From a virus, in the IMG/VR virus record IMGVR_UViG_3300033388_000615, positions 1 through 64,000 of that record: a DNA stretch of 64,000 nucleotides. The stretch is one strand, 5' to 3'. A program made the position numbers and the translations under genes. The notes under the pieces are model-generated. The model worked only from the letters and a program-made list of their open reading frames with translations. It was not told the origin of the DNA and searched no databases. Shown here piece after piece: positions 55,201-62,936 of this stretch (position 1 is the stretch's first letter; each line of letters starts with the position of its first letter).

Positions 55201-57051
55201 ACTGAAGATTTAACTAATAATGAAAGACTTCAAATACTATTTTTATTTGAAAGACTTAATAACATTAAAAACTTTACAGGTAAAATAAATAAAGTAACAA
55301 GTCTTACTCAAGGTCTACCTAGTTCAATACCAGAAATGAAAGATGCTATTGAGACAATTACTAGTTTGTTTGATAAGGAAGCACCTATGAATATCAGACC
55401 TATTTATGGTAAGAATAGCAAAACTTGGCAGAGTACTTATTTAGAAATATTTGGTCAAATACATAATGATCTTTTACCTAACACTATTTTAACTATGAGT
55501 CAGGACTTTAATGATATACTAGAGCCTACTTATAATCAAATGAATGTTGACTCAAGAGGTTTTGATAATGTAGCAAAAAATGGTATTGAACAAGATCTAT
55601 TATCTTATTTAACAATTAAGTCATACCAACATCTTCTTAATAATAGCTCTGGTAATTCTTCTGTAGAAAACACATTGCTTTATCCTGGTCCTGTAGGTAC
55701 AACTAACTTATCATTGATTAAAAAAATTGAAGATTTACAATTGCTAAGAGCTGAACAAGGTGCAGAGCCTAATTACTTCTTAGATAATTTTGTAGGTACT
55801 CAATATGCCGGAACTCAGGGTAATAACACAGGAATGAATTTAGTAAAAGCGGATACATGGAGAAGACTTAATGCATCTAATAAACTTGATTTACAAACAT
55901 CCTTTGCAAAACTATATGGTTCACTTGAGACAAGAGAAATAGCTGAAGACATTCTGCATTACATGATGGTTAAAGATGGATTGCAGCTTAAGTATGGAAG
56001 TCTTATGAGTGCAATGAGTCCTTTTATTATGAATAAATATCTTAAGAATGTTGGTTCTGTAGAAGCTGCACTTAAAGGACAAGTAGAATTTGAAAGTGTC
56101 TTTGGTATCTCTAAAGAAGAAGTGATGAAAGATTTTAAATATGGATACTTACAATCTAATGTTGTAGGACCATTGCTTGTCACTTATGATGCTTCTAGTC
56201 TTGATGAAGGCTTTACTTTTGACCCAGTTTCTAGACCTAATAAGTTTACTATTACTTCTGAGAGTTTTGAACATGTAAATGCAAAAGAGTTTGTAAGGGT
56301 TAAAGTTGAAAGACAAGGTAGAGATTTCTATGTTTTGTTTAGATTGCTTGCTAAAGATAATCCTAATGCAAAGGTAACTGAATACTTAGAAGTTCCTTCT
56401 ATGGGTTCTAATCAACAATTTGGTGGTGGTTTTGTAGGAGGACCTAGACTTACATATGATCAAGCAAGAAATGTAGGCAAAGGAACTACACAAAATAGTT
56501 TACCTCAAGATAGAGCTGCACAACTAGAACAACCAGCACAACAAACTAGTGAGGTTGAGTATCCTGTTGATACTAATCTTGGAGCTATACTAGAAGTTAA
56601 TGAAGTATTAAACTCTGACTCAGCAATAGTTAATCAAACTACAGATTCTGTAACAGTTAAAGCAGATATAGATGCAGCAGAAACAAATATATCTGATATG
56701 GCAAAAATAATGGCTGAGTTGTCTGCTAACACAGATAGTGCTATATTTGATGAGACAGGAAATGCTATTATAGAAGATACTGATATGAGCATTCCAGAAG
56801 CTACAGAACTTGAACAACAAGAGCAAGAACAACTAGAACTTGATCTTTTTGCTTCAGAAGAAATTTCAGAAGCTTCAAGTTTAGTAGAATGGTGGGATGC
56901 AAATGTAGAAGGTAATAGTGCTGCTTTAGAAAAGCTTTCTGGAGAAAATATAAAAACACTTGATGATGCAATAGCTTTATACGGTGATTTATTTTCACAA
57001 ACAGAAGAGGGAGAACAAGAAATAATTGAGAGACTTAAATGTCTTATATAA
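43228..57051 (+). CDS. Giant crAss-like virion DNA-dependent RNA polymerase with internal zinc-peptidase motif (4607 aa)
   Basis: 4607 residues in one uninterrupted 13.8-kb frame. DFDID at 3621-3625 (ELVEISGADFDIDKVYALAK) is the metal-chelating signature of crAss-like virion RNA polymerases, related to the DxDGD of cellular enzymes and to eukaryotic RNA-silencing polymerases. Flanking text (RIPTQDKHSAVNIRVVDFMP; LSSFGHKVYRRVYEMKNG) fits the double-psi beta-barrel surroundings. HEAFH at 2135-2139 with ENEFAEEYMADEF about 60 residues on is a complete gluzincin-type metal site. Residues about 230-265 and 420-440 are hydrophobic and could insert in membrane. The phi14:2 enzyme (gp66) has roughly 2,200 residues as I recall, so about half of this protein is additional. 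Expected role: injected with the DNA to transcribe early genes. Confidence 0.88.
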   Translation: MENESNKPLQQEIRNQERPAPSIIPEGQFRFEPMAEMFETPEENFNDYLLSSGLAADDISGVNEYKADIDKYGIGAMASLGVGVPSFATDTYNPITQDIPKENDYTKVKNVLTLDPKPFVDSKITPVFSGMRQGQFLRYYNHPEFDKLGYTPYSNMENFYNANSTIWDDMARMRGQWMSLAGTGLNSVYEFATGGDYLAPDFESATEFEDTMGIASSTRGGAGAFFNNLAANSAYTFGILSSIVVEEIILAGISGLSGGTLAPAAGAKTVANVAKAGKAIYSFSKLFDRTRKILQKAKQLETARDFYNASVTGGKMVINTLGKGFTPNTVKAFQNMKTAQNAGQNMTNLAKMSSGFGGFYRDLRAVNLAMAESKLESGMVYNKVLKQGLTDANNFSGGQGITDGRDVSNAANQAAFKTLLGNAPLIYASNWFVIGNAMGGFQRGIQRTLGSTFQKGINKNIVNTAGKKVINGAGEVIKSPFKYVSGGFKNTLAKVKAGGFKGIVGSGGIAMLDYFAANVAEGIQEIGQEAISAATVGYYTEVLNNPAQGGEALKNQMILSAMGDQFSSEGAGVFLSGFLMGGLVQGPQKLFFQGIPSIYNYGLQEAGIGLATKSQKEAYTEYKTNRENMIQKVVESYNKSWDAQAIDPSSLFDVNRLNFMIQKEAAENIKGALDIFNFVDSADRAKFQQYYTMFAGNGSQHFKDQLRGFLELTDEELAQAFPGVSNKDKKDGKLRGRINDMLVGIDKMEESYNLNKDKYKNPFNKNKFNPKTQQREYIREMLNEEAYEHVRYLYMFTNDGFTRALERADSIYTKLQSDPLFDKMSANDITNLLDEKSIQNEIDMLNLEIIATEGSDKGIGESNKTKKEKIKRLKAIQKIITDPKNRFKNGTFKRNKLLKGKLRTEFRNYVRFMASAAGTFADESKIDAALEQIVDYGALKGRARVYDKAIQYMQNPEKFSEIQQRQYEVNKEIYNQRSKITEAMLKQYVSIVEANELINQLGKMGVYPAISQTKMFLETGNVTFLQDFYDDNGKVVPEVHSVLFKQIQSHLNVYKETRAESTQPEEVKTEEEISIEESEETRSALDMLLDKAGIDIKIDVSVNSPLLVNALKRSYNKYRAKQARLGQPILDSTEWMNTAEAVNIRNVVNAIKKVWASGKPEVNVEGILEFINPLEKDVIKNDTGFEEFLQDPEVLINNPVITSILNQSGVEMSDIVESKDVSLEEGQALEDTPQRVFYKEGVTADIYKISVVDNQTGEIVEMYKLLDKKGNELSDDILDFIDTNFKSVQGVFLSGQGKTAKQALESLNANLVDSTTPFSFDGVDGLTYGQIVYKDGVKYIVVQDPRFSKKYGENQKLKVIKESDNTGPISERKFLFIPQGEFNGKFTLEETTFNLIPDTVTKIQLKDLTSFYPHVNYTEGGVGTDNAKAIERYNAILSLLSPEEIAGLQLVVMRTSDGGNNTGAYVAKNRDGEIYKEANPLIDRLVSKYVIGIRAATSDLRDSINIKLVEMGIEPSNSEEGIFAYINNESFLIRDQRTNSPIDPRSMTREQASNVILAEKGLNKEQKAEALEKVHRAFAINALIVQTFDNLNIGSEPSYFMADSKELPFNINLVAGGGQVAYAKSRETVYPISMDALQYNTADQEGNLFVFDLKYDKETGKRIYDFTTNLKGKEREALEEAIEQQLRMQNQWDNLLDAGKGTDRYLAMVRLPNGTYAKVNLKPVEYTNTELQELYVDVVEAAKRIGAIKDSEKSMEEAAKYNAELNERLFLSSYSGNLIELNVGPDGSIFISLDNTSTKTSLNVGLKPEEVEAKEFAKDVFEDLLAKYNQDKTVDDLNAGLKNKNFRKSFATGVSPDVIYENSTTEVLPQVVKNQTAEVSASSDSIQLSRDIAYIPNTDKSNELEMESAVGRDRPTSAEAEDSVSDMEEAEFDKMVDDVSNNNFGEYQENIDHISNAILRGIELTEREKELMKDSNFKQLVNLMVIKGGGAGALAVEKSEKETTLDSVKNELSALKQKLEEGLTTKKDKIKAIKESKEYQDLLAKRKKLERGANKLVQATSEVERIEDYNEFLDWANDNLPDIIGVEDLLVLADNGISKGYERVGSFVLNLDRVANGVDVNGIIYTSPLSPYKYHEAFHSIFRTVLTQGQIDRYRSIAKKELKAKYGSKYKIELEKFKNSAEQYKEMSQLELENEFAEEYMADEFDAFKMNPRSSKIDTEIKSFFTKLIEWIKAVFSKYSSTELLTLYENIDSGKFKNAPVQLNEFTQLDDSLSGAFSIANALVRYDTASKAVENGEPAGELYVDSDVIDPLIRSMAGMFINRVNELSLTEKSYNPTKVYNDLETDFMIMLDPEGEANKGFSGTKKAYLEQIDMAFINYPEDIKKEVFALINVISDMDQANQLKIENVEETSGIRSTSDFNKDAAEIGGFNSLSYKVRSYIATTTMVDTDFFGKTELTEGEALIVPVKFQEAYTSLLKSVSNESDPVVMLKRMYAYSRLNPQGKAVVDKLFNDTGLTIEGLTSEQPFKDVKDGSLLISILKGFENYKVDYLFNERDGNGNLLVYTASERDDINAQLDEWAQAYITKRKLAAANPKRLKQFLSLTKDMKEAMTSYPESTSLAYQMSREFSQRMFDLIGIRLSPNYIAYSIAKSKTEADLKNSPELKALSDGYTEEPITNDLLDQLYSGFSTNANIYSTKQDGMASRLTKLSISNAAFDETIGSSTFINPNGDIVYAHQLPTYHLKSIGSLNNRSKIEQLKSEDFLSNNYLLNSEAFLNLSDQNRLKVIRVAGSKIKEQITNAENDQAVEDILNESISKNKSTQSFGEFTPQEFAIAIINNYVSNFNRRTGRVETVEGKGGQQVAMAPVFLRVMEAANTGDLTSLPVIKAVTEVNGNVVLTPEAINVFINSIEAEFDRISKETLAFENAPGDIQGFNNEKSDRSDKGRAFKFTNNGLLLSESTKKALIQVAIDKAKQGETVSFKQAVSLAVGVTNASIRSEVNKSLEQSFKEFDDVITSLKAKDNLSTQVLNGLTIASGVSRGAVELSQLKLNLTNDSAYNLKQIFFNNYINSKSMNDLLLGDQAVSLKDMVDKVKRAKLQNAAYYSAYSEITDLNKGITHSSTNFDLYPFQDPTAKSDFTGNDIELADAQVYITTKGIRYSTFAFGRLSPAMASMLDSIDKGESINADRAWGSAENSINLAKQQDFINSKKFVYMDGKTALKMSVTVLTKEYTSNYNQKTGTWEAKPNMQQLHYLREQMEANEEANKNFAMAAPVSAIKMLKQGINLLESNVFDTTQDLQSINLDTSYLGLQVVNPSNKIIVTDMNQIKELITSEQSDDVEITIEGSPELNTVGKVRDAYNKAVGERVTLKYKNKRNLVFSFDTALDELELSKEKGAITPNLAAFLLEAQKGLMASGAASNLLEFFGVEDGVQKYNLNSPVTAKKFEQLFLTYFSKGTLREKVPGTSVALLSSFGHKVYRRVYEMKNGMPIRSEIVRESSYNGESLENINDLVDGKHDGILVLDVLRTGVMEYQNDDVVNGEPTGVRYSETIMPPMDRNVMELIQENSNASIPDAVAKLFGVRIPTQDKHSAVNIRVVDFMPVYYGSTAIFPKELVEISGADFDIDKVYALAKEYYLDSNKEFKAYGSGNSYFEYIKYMNQKASEPNNIYSTSSSLYKEETLAIRRENSLSDSEQNRVTDKQGVNSISEEALRAMLILGLPVTKKQFEEYSKKFGSPNEAVLNNNILDYRYVLAGNTGVTGETLKTIDQDAGEGKSDLPIAYQAADLKILEDLFDELSNVEGIELFASRKDSDVDIDTLHGMIKAFEANKGAAIGAIVKPNLALSLLREYNIKLARPIKFNNNTYDGFTKDKINGERIQDIISTLVTMETDNAKERLIAKFGLNIHAVGLVGNMVSLGIPLRTSILLVNSAEIRDLYDQALNKEDKFDAGLDTLLTKRIGSLASLVAKEKEGGNKPPFVKLSDEFLETAVDSTEDLTNNERLQILFLFERLNNIKNFTGKINKVTSLTQGLPSSIPEMKDAIETITSLFDKEAPMNIRPIYGKNSKTWQSTYLEIFGQIHNDLLPNTILTMSQDFNDILEPTYNQMNVDSRGFDNVAKNGIEQDLLSYLTIKSYQHLLNNSSGNSSVENTLLYPGPVGTTNLSLIKKIEDLQLLRAEQGAEPNYFLDNFVGTQYAGTQGNNTGMNLVKADTWRRLNASNKLDLQTSFAKLYGSLETREIAEDILHYMMVKDGLQLKYGSLMSAMSPFIMNKYLKNVGSVEAALKGQVEFESVFGISKEEVMKDFKYGYLQSNVVGPLLVTYDASSLDEGFTFDPVSRPNKFTITSESFEHVNAKEFVRVKVERQGRDFYVLFRLLAKDNPNAKVTEYLEVPSMGSNQQFGGGFVGGPRLTYDQARNVGKGTTQNSLPQDRAAQLEQPAQQTSEVEYPVDTNLGAILEVNEVLNSDSAIVNQTTDSVTVKADIDAAETNISDMAKIMAELSANTDSAIFDETGNAIIEDTDMSIPEATELEQQEQEQLELDLFASEEISEASSLVEWWDANVEGNSAALEKLSGENIKTLDDAIALYGDLFSQTEEGEQEIIERLKCLI

Positions 57052-57066
57052 TTAAACAATAATCAA

Positions 57067-60000
57067 ATGGCTAAATGTTATAATAGAAATGATCCGGGAT
57101 ACCAAGCATTAAAGGATGAATATGGTACTGATATCAAAACATCTAAAGTTATTAGTGACTGGCAACGTGTTAATGATTCTGATGCGTTTCCTAGTGTTGT
57201 CCAAGCTCAGACTATGGTTAAAGACCAAGATATTGCATTCTCATTAAAAAGAAAAGCATTTGGAGAAAGCGTGCTCAATAATTTAAGAAGAGAAAGAATA
57301 GGTAGCAATTTAGCAGGGCAGTTTTTAATTAATAATTCAAATCCTCAGACATTATCATATGATGAAGCTTTTTTACAAAGTAATCTAAAAAGGTTTTACA
57401 GATACTTAGAAATTAATAACATACCAAAAGATTCATTTACAGTAACAAGAACGCCAAAAAGCTATAAGATTGAACCTAACAATAATATGTTCTCTGCTAG
57501 AGATATACTTGAAAGTTCAAGATCATGGGACACCAATAGATCAAGAGCGGTTGTTATGCATCTTAAAAGAATGTTTCCACAGATACAAGTTAAAATGTTA
57601 TCTGTTGCACAAGCAAGAGTAATGTATGAATCATTACCAAAAACTAAAACCAATAACGTTCCTTTTAATGAGATAAATTCTTTTTATATGGATGGTGTAG
57701 CTTACTTAATAAAAGGTAGGGTCACAGATGAAATAGCAATTGAAGAAATGTTGCATCCTTTTATAGATGCAGTAAAGATGGAGAATGAAGAATTATTTAA
57801 CTCACTTCTTGATGAAGCAGTAAATAATTTTCCAGAACTATCAGCAGAAATTGAAGATGCTTACAATAGTAGTACAAGAAATTTTACAGATACAGAAAGA
57901 GATCTTGAAATTGTAACACAAGCATTATCAAGACACTTCAAAAAAGAATATGAAACAACACCTACAAAAGGATTCCTAGCAAAAGTTAAAGAACTTCTTG
58001 AGTGGTTTAAAGGAGTAATTGAAAACCTTAATAAATATATTACTGGTAGAGAGTTACCTGTATCTGCTATTAAACCGGGTACAAGTCTAAGTGATATTGC
58101 TAAACTACTTAATACGGAAGGCATTCAGTTTAAACTAGAAAAAAGAGTTGACGGTAAATTAAGATATAGTTTATCACCATCTAAAGAAATACAAATCAAA
58201 GATGCACTAGAAAGAGCTAATGATACGCAGAAGCCTATTATAATGCAGCTATTTAATGTAGCACAGAGTGAAAACTCTGGTCTTGTTGATTCTCTGTCAG
58301 CGTCAGTAAAAGATGCAGCTGCTGGAGATTCAATTGTAACACTTAATAAAGAAGATCATACATATATAAATTCTAATGATTCTGATAAAGTATATACATC
58401 AGTAACCACAGCTATAAAAGGAAAACTTTCACCAGATAAACAAGTTGCTCATAAGATTAACTTGGATATTGGTAATGAGGTTGACACACTATTAGATGGT
58501 GTTATTGCTAATCTTTCTTTTGAAGATGCATATGCTGCACTAGAGACAAATAACATATCTAAAGATAAAGCTAAAGATACTTTTGATACTCTTGCTAGTA
58601 TTATGGATAGTTTAAAAATGAAAGGTGCAATTGTGTTATCTCAAGTTGTTTTGTTTGATGAAGCTTCTAAGATGGCCGGTACTGCAGATGTATTTATTAT
58701 AGATCAACATGGTAGAATTAACATCATGGATCTTAAGACTACAAAAAATGAGTTAAGTAAAGAGGTAGCTTTAAATGATAAAAAAGGAAAGCGTATAGGA
58801 AATCAATATAAAGAAAGATTTTACGCCTTAGAACAAGACTCAGTGTTATATCAACAAGGATTAGCAAAAGAATTATCAACAGAGCAACAGCATAACTTAC
58901 AAGTTAATGTATATAGAAGAATGGCTGAAAATATGGGGTATGAAGTATCTTATGATGAATGGGCCACCTCTACAATACACTTTAAAGTTGGTATAGAAGG
59001 AACAGGATCTGATCAAGTGTTTGATGGATCAATTGAATTTGATAGATGGGTCCCTCATCCTGTAAGTCAAAATCTTAATTTAGTAGATGCTCTTGTACCA
59101 GAAGTAAGAAACTCCTATCAAAAAAGTAGATTAGAAAAAGATCAAGAAGGTTCATACAATAAAATATGGAATGGTAAAGACCAGAAAGAGGAAACAACTG
59201 AAGATGATAAAAAAGCAGCAGAAAACTATGATGAATATAATGCTGCAGCTGGTTTACTAGATACATATCAGAAAGCACTTATTGAGAAAAGGGATATGAT
59301 TCCTTTGTTGAAGTCTAATATATATATGGAATCAACAAAAGAAAATGAAATTGATCAAATATCTAAAACAATAGCATATATAAACTTAGCTATGGCTGGT
59401 AGTGTTAAAGGCCAATCAAAAGCTTTGTCTGAAGTTTTGCTTGATGCTTTATCTCAAATAAAAGATTTTAGAGCTTATGTAGAAAATCCTAAGAATATAA
59501 ATTCTCCTGAATATGTTTCTTATGTTTTAAACTTTGATAAGTATATGAAAACGTTTGAAGGGCTTTTTATACTTAAAGATTTAAAAGGTTTAAATAATAC
59601 TCAAAAGAATTTAATTTTATCATTACAACAACAACTTAATTTACTTAGTGGTGCTGGCACTGACACAGGAGGAATAGTAGGTGAAGCACTAAAAGACTAT
59701 GTTAAAGAAATGGTGAGGCTAAAATCAAATAGAGATTTTGGTGGTGAAAATAGTTTATATACTGAAAAAGACTTAGAGCTTTTGATGGAAAAAGCTGCAG
59801 ATATCAGTGACACTGAATATCAAACTAAAGATATGGCAACATCTCCAGATGTACTATTGGCTACAATGGATAAAATAAGAAAAGCCCAAAATCAAAAGCT
59901 ATTAGATCTTGTGGCTCAAAGAGAAAACCTTATAAGAACGGCTGGACAAAAGCTTGCAAAGTTATCACCTGAATTAAAACTTGACGAGTTATATAAATTC

Positions 60001-62844
60001 ATGTTAGAGTATGATGCAGACGGTACTTTTAATGGTAGATATGTAACAAAAATAGGAGAACAATATTGGGCTATACAAAATGAACTCAGAAGTCAACTTT
60101 ATGATAATGAAGGTACACCATATCAATACAGACCTGTTTATGATTTAGAAACAGCAAGTCAGGAAGATATAGAATACAATAAAGATCTAGCTGCTAAAAA
60201 GAAAGCATATGGAGATTTTTATATGGCTGAGCAAAAAAGAGATGATGGTACATTACGTCCTTCAGGTATGTATCACAAGTACACCCAAGAGTTTATTGAT
60301 ATCAGAAATAAATATGAAGTGTGGAGACCCGGTGCTGAAACTAATCAAAGAGGAAGTTGGGAAAAGAAAAAAAATATTTCAGATGCAGACTATGCAGCTT
60401 ATGTTGCAAAATATTATCAGCCGGTTGAATATACCAGAGCTGTAAGAATAAAGGGAGAGGCAACAGGACAAATTATAGAAGACCGTCAAGATATGATGGT
60501 GCCTAAAGCAGAGTATAGACAAATACTAGAAACTACCCTTGATGGACGTAATATGAGAAACGCCAAGTATGATGCCATAATGAGCGGTACTGACGCAAAA
60601 TCTGTAGCCCAAAGGGAGTTTTATCAATTATACATAGATATGTATGAGAATGACTTGCTTAAGAAAATACCTATTGGGCAAAGTGCACAAATGTTGGGTA
60701 GAGTTCCTTTAGTACAGAATAGATTGATGTCTGATGTAAAAGAGAAAGGAACTTTGTTTACCAAGCTATATGCTAGTATGACAGAGAGTAGGGCTTGGAA
60801 TATGTTTCAACAAACCTCTACTCAAAAAAATGTTATACTAGATAATGAGGGTTATATTATTGATCAAATGCCTATCTACTATACCGGTAGACCTAAGCTT
60901 GATACTGATATGGCTGATTTACAAAAAGAAATTGATCTTCTTAAATCAAAGTATAAAAAGAATGAAATCCAAGATCAACAGTATAAAAAGCAAATAGCTG
61001 TATTAAATGGTAAAATGGTAAGGCTCAGAGCAACACCAAGTAGAGGACAGATTAGCACAGATATGGCATCTAGTTTACTTAAGTTTAGTGCAATGGCTCA
61101 AAACTATGAAACAATGGGCGCTGTAGATGATACCTTAAAAGCTTTTGTTAAGGTAATTGAAAACAGAACATATACTCCTGCTCCTGGATTGAGATTAAAT
61201 CTAGTAGCAAAAGTAAAAGATAAAGTTGTAGATAATTTAGGTACTAAAGCTAATACAAGTACTCAAGAAAAAAATGTAGTACGTAGAGCAAAGAAGTTTA
61301 TGTCTATGATTCATTATGAAAATGAAAACATTACTAAGGGTGCTGTAGATAAAATTGCAGATGGTCTTATTCAGTTGTCTTCTTTATCATATGTAGCGTT
61401 TAACCCATTTGGTAACTTTAATAACTACTTGATTGGTAGAATAAATAACAATATTGAATCTATTGGTGGTAGATTTTATAGTCAAAAGGCATTTAAAAGA
61501 GCAACCTGGGAATTTAATAAGAGAGCTATTCCAGGATTAGTCAATAGAACAGCACATGGTGGTGCAGAAGATTTACTTGACGTAGTAACATTAGGTGTTA
61601 TACCAGGATTAGCTAAAGCTGACTATGATAAAAAATTACCTAATAGTAAGTATGAAGCTTTTGTTGATATGTTCAGAATGATGGATAGTATGTCTGATAT
61701 ACGTGAACAAAGTAGAGCTACTGAAGATGGTAAGAGTTGGTTTGATAGAGCAACTGAGTGGGGTTACGTGATGCAAGATGCTGCTGAATATAATTCACAG
61801 ACCAAAGTGGGTATGGCTATACTTATGGACACTATGATTAGAAATAGTAAAACAGGAGAAGAGCTGTCATTTTATGATGCATTTGAATACGATACAAAAA
61901 CACATAAGAATAAAATTAAAGATGGTTTTGATATAGTAATCAAAAGAAATGGACAAGAAGTAGCTTATAATGATGATATAAGATATGAAATTAGAAATGA
62001 GATTAGAGAAGTTAACAAACAAATTCATGGTAACTATGCCAAGGAAGATAGAATTGTTCTTCAGTCACATACACTTGGTGCATTAGCTATTCAATTTAAA
62101 AAGTGGTTGGCTCCAGCAATTAGAGCAAGGTATCAAAGAGAATACTTTGATGAAAATCTAGGATGGATGGAAGGTAGATATAGATCTGCTTTATCATTCT
62201 TAAATTTTGCAAGAAAAGAGTTGGCTCAAGGTAATATGAACTTTAGAACAATGGGTAAAGAATACCTAAACCAACAAGTCAGAGCATATACTAGTGAAAA
62301 GTTTGGAGAAGCAAGAGATTATGGTGGAGGGGGTAACATAGATCAAAGAGCTAAGAATAGACTATTTGGTTTCTATAGAAGTATGGGTGATTTAGGTATC
62401 ATGTTTAGTGTTATGTTTATTTCTTTGCTATTTGATGATTTATTATCTGGTGATGATGATGATAGTGATACTGAAAAGAGATTTAAAAATTTAACAAGAT
62501 ATCAAGCAGATAGAGTATATAAGGAACTTGTTTTATTCATGCCTTCTTTTGCAGGGTTTGAACAGGTAGAGCAAATGTTTAACTCACCTATTGCTGCATC
62601 AAGATCAGTAAGTGAAATGTCTGAAGCTTTTGAAATGATTTTTGTTGGAGGTTTCAAATATACAATGGCTAAAGCAACCGGAAATGAAGAAGCATTTTAT
62701 GCTAATTCTAATTATGTATATCAAAGAGGTAAAAGAAAAGGAGAATTAAAGGTATATAAAAACATTAAAGATGTATTCCCACTACTATATTCTATTCAGA
62801 AATGGGATTCATACCTTAAAAACTCTGATTTCTATATTAAGTAA
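57067..62844 (+). CDS. Giant virion protein with degenerate zincin-like and RecB-type nuclease domains (1925 aa)
   Basis: 1925 residues. Residues about 200-300 resemble the zincin region of the preceding gene, but the motif reads EEMLH (226-230), so the first metal His is lost; the helix with VTQALSRHF remains. Residues about 435-630 fit a PD-(D/E)XK nuclease of the RecB/Cas4 type: Asp541 in GTADVFIIDQHG, Asp555-Leu-Lys557 in INIMDLKTTK, and a QxxxY motif Gln612-Tyr616. The rest is long and helical. Near residue 1770 a hydrophobic stretch (GIMFSVMFISLLF) is followed by an Asp run. It follows the polymerase by 15 bases and is the last of the late block's giant genes. It is probably injected; the nuclease may process incoming or host DNA. 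Confidence 0.7.
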   Translation: MAKCYNRNDPGYQALKDEYGTDIKTSKVISDWQRVNDSDAFPSVVQAQTMVKDQDIAFSLKRKAFGESVLNNLRRERIGSNLAGQFLINNSNPQTLSYDEAFLQSNLKRFYRYLEINNIPKDSFTVTRTPKSYKIEPNNNMFSARDILESSRSWDTNRSRAVVMHLKRMFPQIQVKMLSVAQARVMYESLPKTKTNNVPFNEINSFYMDGVAYLIKGRVTDEIAIEEMLHPFIDAVKMENEELFNSLLDEAVNNFPELSAEIEDAYNSSTRNFTDTERDLEIVTQALSRHFKKEYETTPTKGFLAKVKELLEWFKGVIENLNKYITGRELPVSAIKPGTSLSDIAKLLNTEGIQFKLEKRVDGKLRYSLSPSKEIQIKDALERANDTQKPIIMQLFNVAQSENSGLVDSLSASVKDAAAGDSIVTLNKEDHTYINSNDSDKVYTSVTTAIKGKLSPDKQVAHKINLDIGNEVDTLLDGVIANLSFEDAYAALETNNISKDKAKDTFDTLASIMDSLKMKGAIVLSQVVLFDEASKMAGTADVFIIDQHGRINIMDLKTTKNELSKEVALNDKKGKRIGNQYKERFYALEQDSVLYQQGLAKELSTEQQHNLQVNVYRRMAENMGYEVSYDEWATSTIHFKVGIEGTGSDQVFDGSIEFDRWVPHPVSQNLNLVDALVPEVRNSYQKSRLEKDQEGSYNKIWNGKDQKEETTEDDKKAAENYDEYNAAAGLLDTYQKALIEKRDMIPLLKSNIYMESTKENEIDQISKTIAYINLAMAGSVKGQSKALSEVLLDALSQIKDFRAYVENPKNINSPEYVSYVLNFDKYMKTFEGLFILKDLKGLNNTQKNLILSLQQQLNLLSGAGTDTGGIVGEALKDYVKEMVRLKSNRDFGGENSLYTEKDLELLMEKAADISDTEYQTKDMATSPDVLLATMDKIRKAQNQKLLDLVAQRENLIRTAGQKLAKLSPELKLDELYKFMLEYDADGTFNGRYVTKIGEQYWAIQNELRSQLYDNEGTPYQYRPVYDLETASQEDIEYNKDLAAKKKAYGDFYMAEQKRDDGTLRPSGMYHKYTQEFIDIRNKYEVWRPGAETNQRGSWEKKKNISDADYAAYVAKYYQPVEYTRAVRIKGEATGQIIEDRQDMMVPKAEYRQILETTLDGRNMRNAKYDAIMSGTDAKSVAQREFYQLYIDMYENDLLKKIPIGQSAQMLGRVPLVQNRLMSDVKEKGTLFTKLYASMTESRAWNMFQQTSTQKNVILDNEGYIIDQMPIYYTGRPKLDTDMADLQKEIDLLKSKYKKNEIQDQQYKKQIAVLNGKMVRLRATPSRGQISTDMASSLLKFSAMAQNYETMGAVDDTLKAFVKVIENRTYTPAPGLRLNLVAKVKDKVVDNLGTKANTSTQEKNVVRRAKKFMSMIHYENENITKGAVDKIADGLIQLSSLSYVAFNPFGNFNNYLIGRINNNIESIGGRFYSQKAFKRATWEFNKRAIPGLVNRTAHGGAEDLLDVVTLGVIPGLAKADYDKKLPNSKYEAFVDMFRMMDSMSDIREQSRATEDGKSWFDRATEWGYVMQDAAEYNSQTKVGMAILMDTMIRNSKTGEELSFYDAFEYDTKTHKNKIKDGFDIVIKRNGQEVAYNDDIRYEIRNEIREVNKQIHGNYAKEDRIVLQSHTLGALAIQFKKWLAPAIRARYQREYFDENLGWMEGRYRSALSFLNFARKELAQGNMNFRTMGKEYLNQQVRAYTSEKFGEARDYGGGGNIDQRAKNRLFGFYRSMGDLGIMFSVMFISLLFDDLLSGDDDDSDTEKRFKNLTRYQADRVYKELVLFMPSFAGFEQVEQMFNSPIAASRSVSEMSEAFEMIFVGGFKYTMAKATGNEEAFYANSNYVYQRGKRKGELKVYKNIKDVFPLLYSIQKWDSYLKNSDFYIK

Positions 62845-62854
62845 GACAAATTAA

Positions 62855-62909
62855 CAGGTTTAAATCTATCATATGACATATTATTTAGTTATATTATAGT
62901 ATAAACCTG
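62855..62909 (+). promoter_or_regulatory. Long-loop inverted repeat between the giant gene and the holin
   Basis: CAGGTTTA (62855-62862) and TAAACCTG (62902-62909) are perfect complements around an AT-rich loop of 39 bases. ATCTATC and GATAGAT directly inside the left arm and outside the right arm are also complementary. There is no T-tract, so this is more likely an mRNA structure or regulatory site than a terminator. Confidence 0.35.
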
Positions 62910-62936
62910 GATAGATAAAGTAAATGAGATTTATAA

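Noticed and set aside
49083-57059. Minus-strand open frames of 60-170 codons within the giant polymerase gene
   Set aside because: They overlap a continuous coding frame, have low-complexity Ser/Ile/Leu-rich products and lack their own regulatory context.
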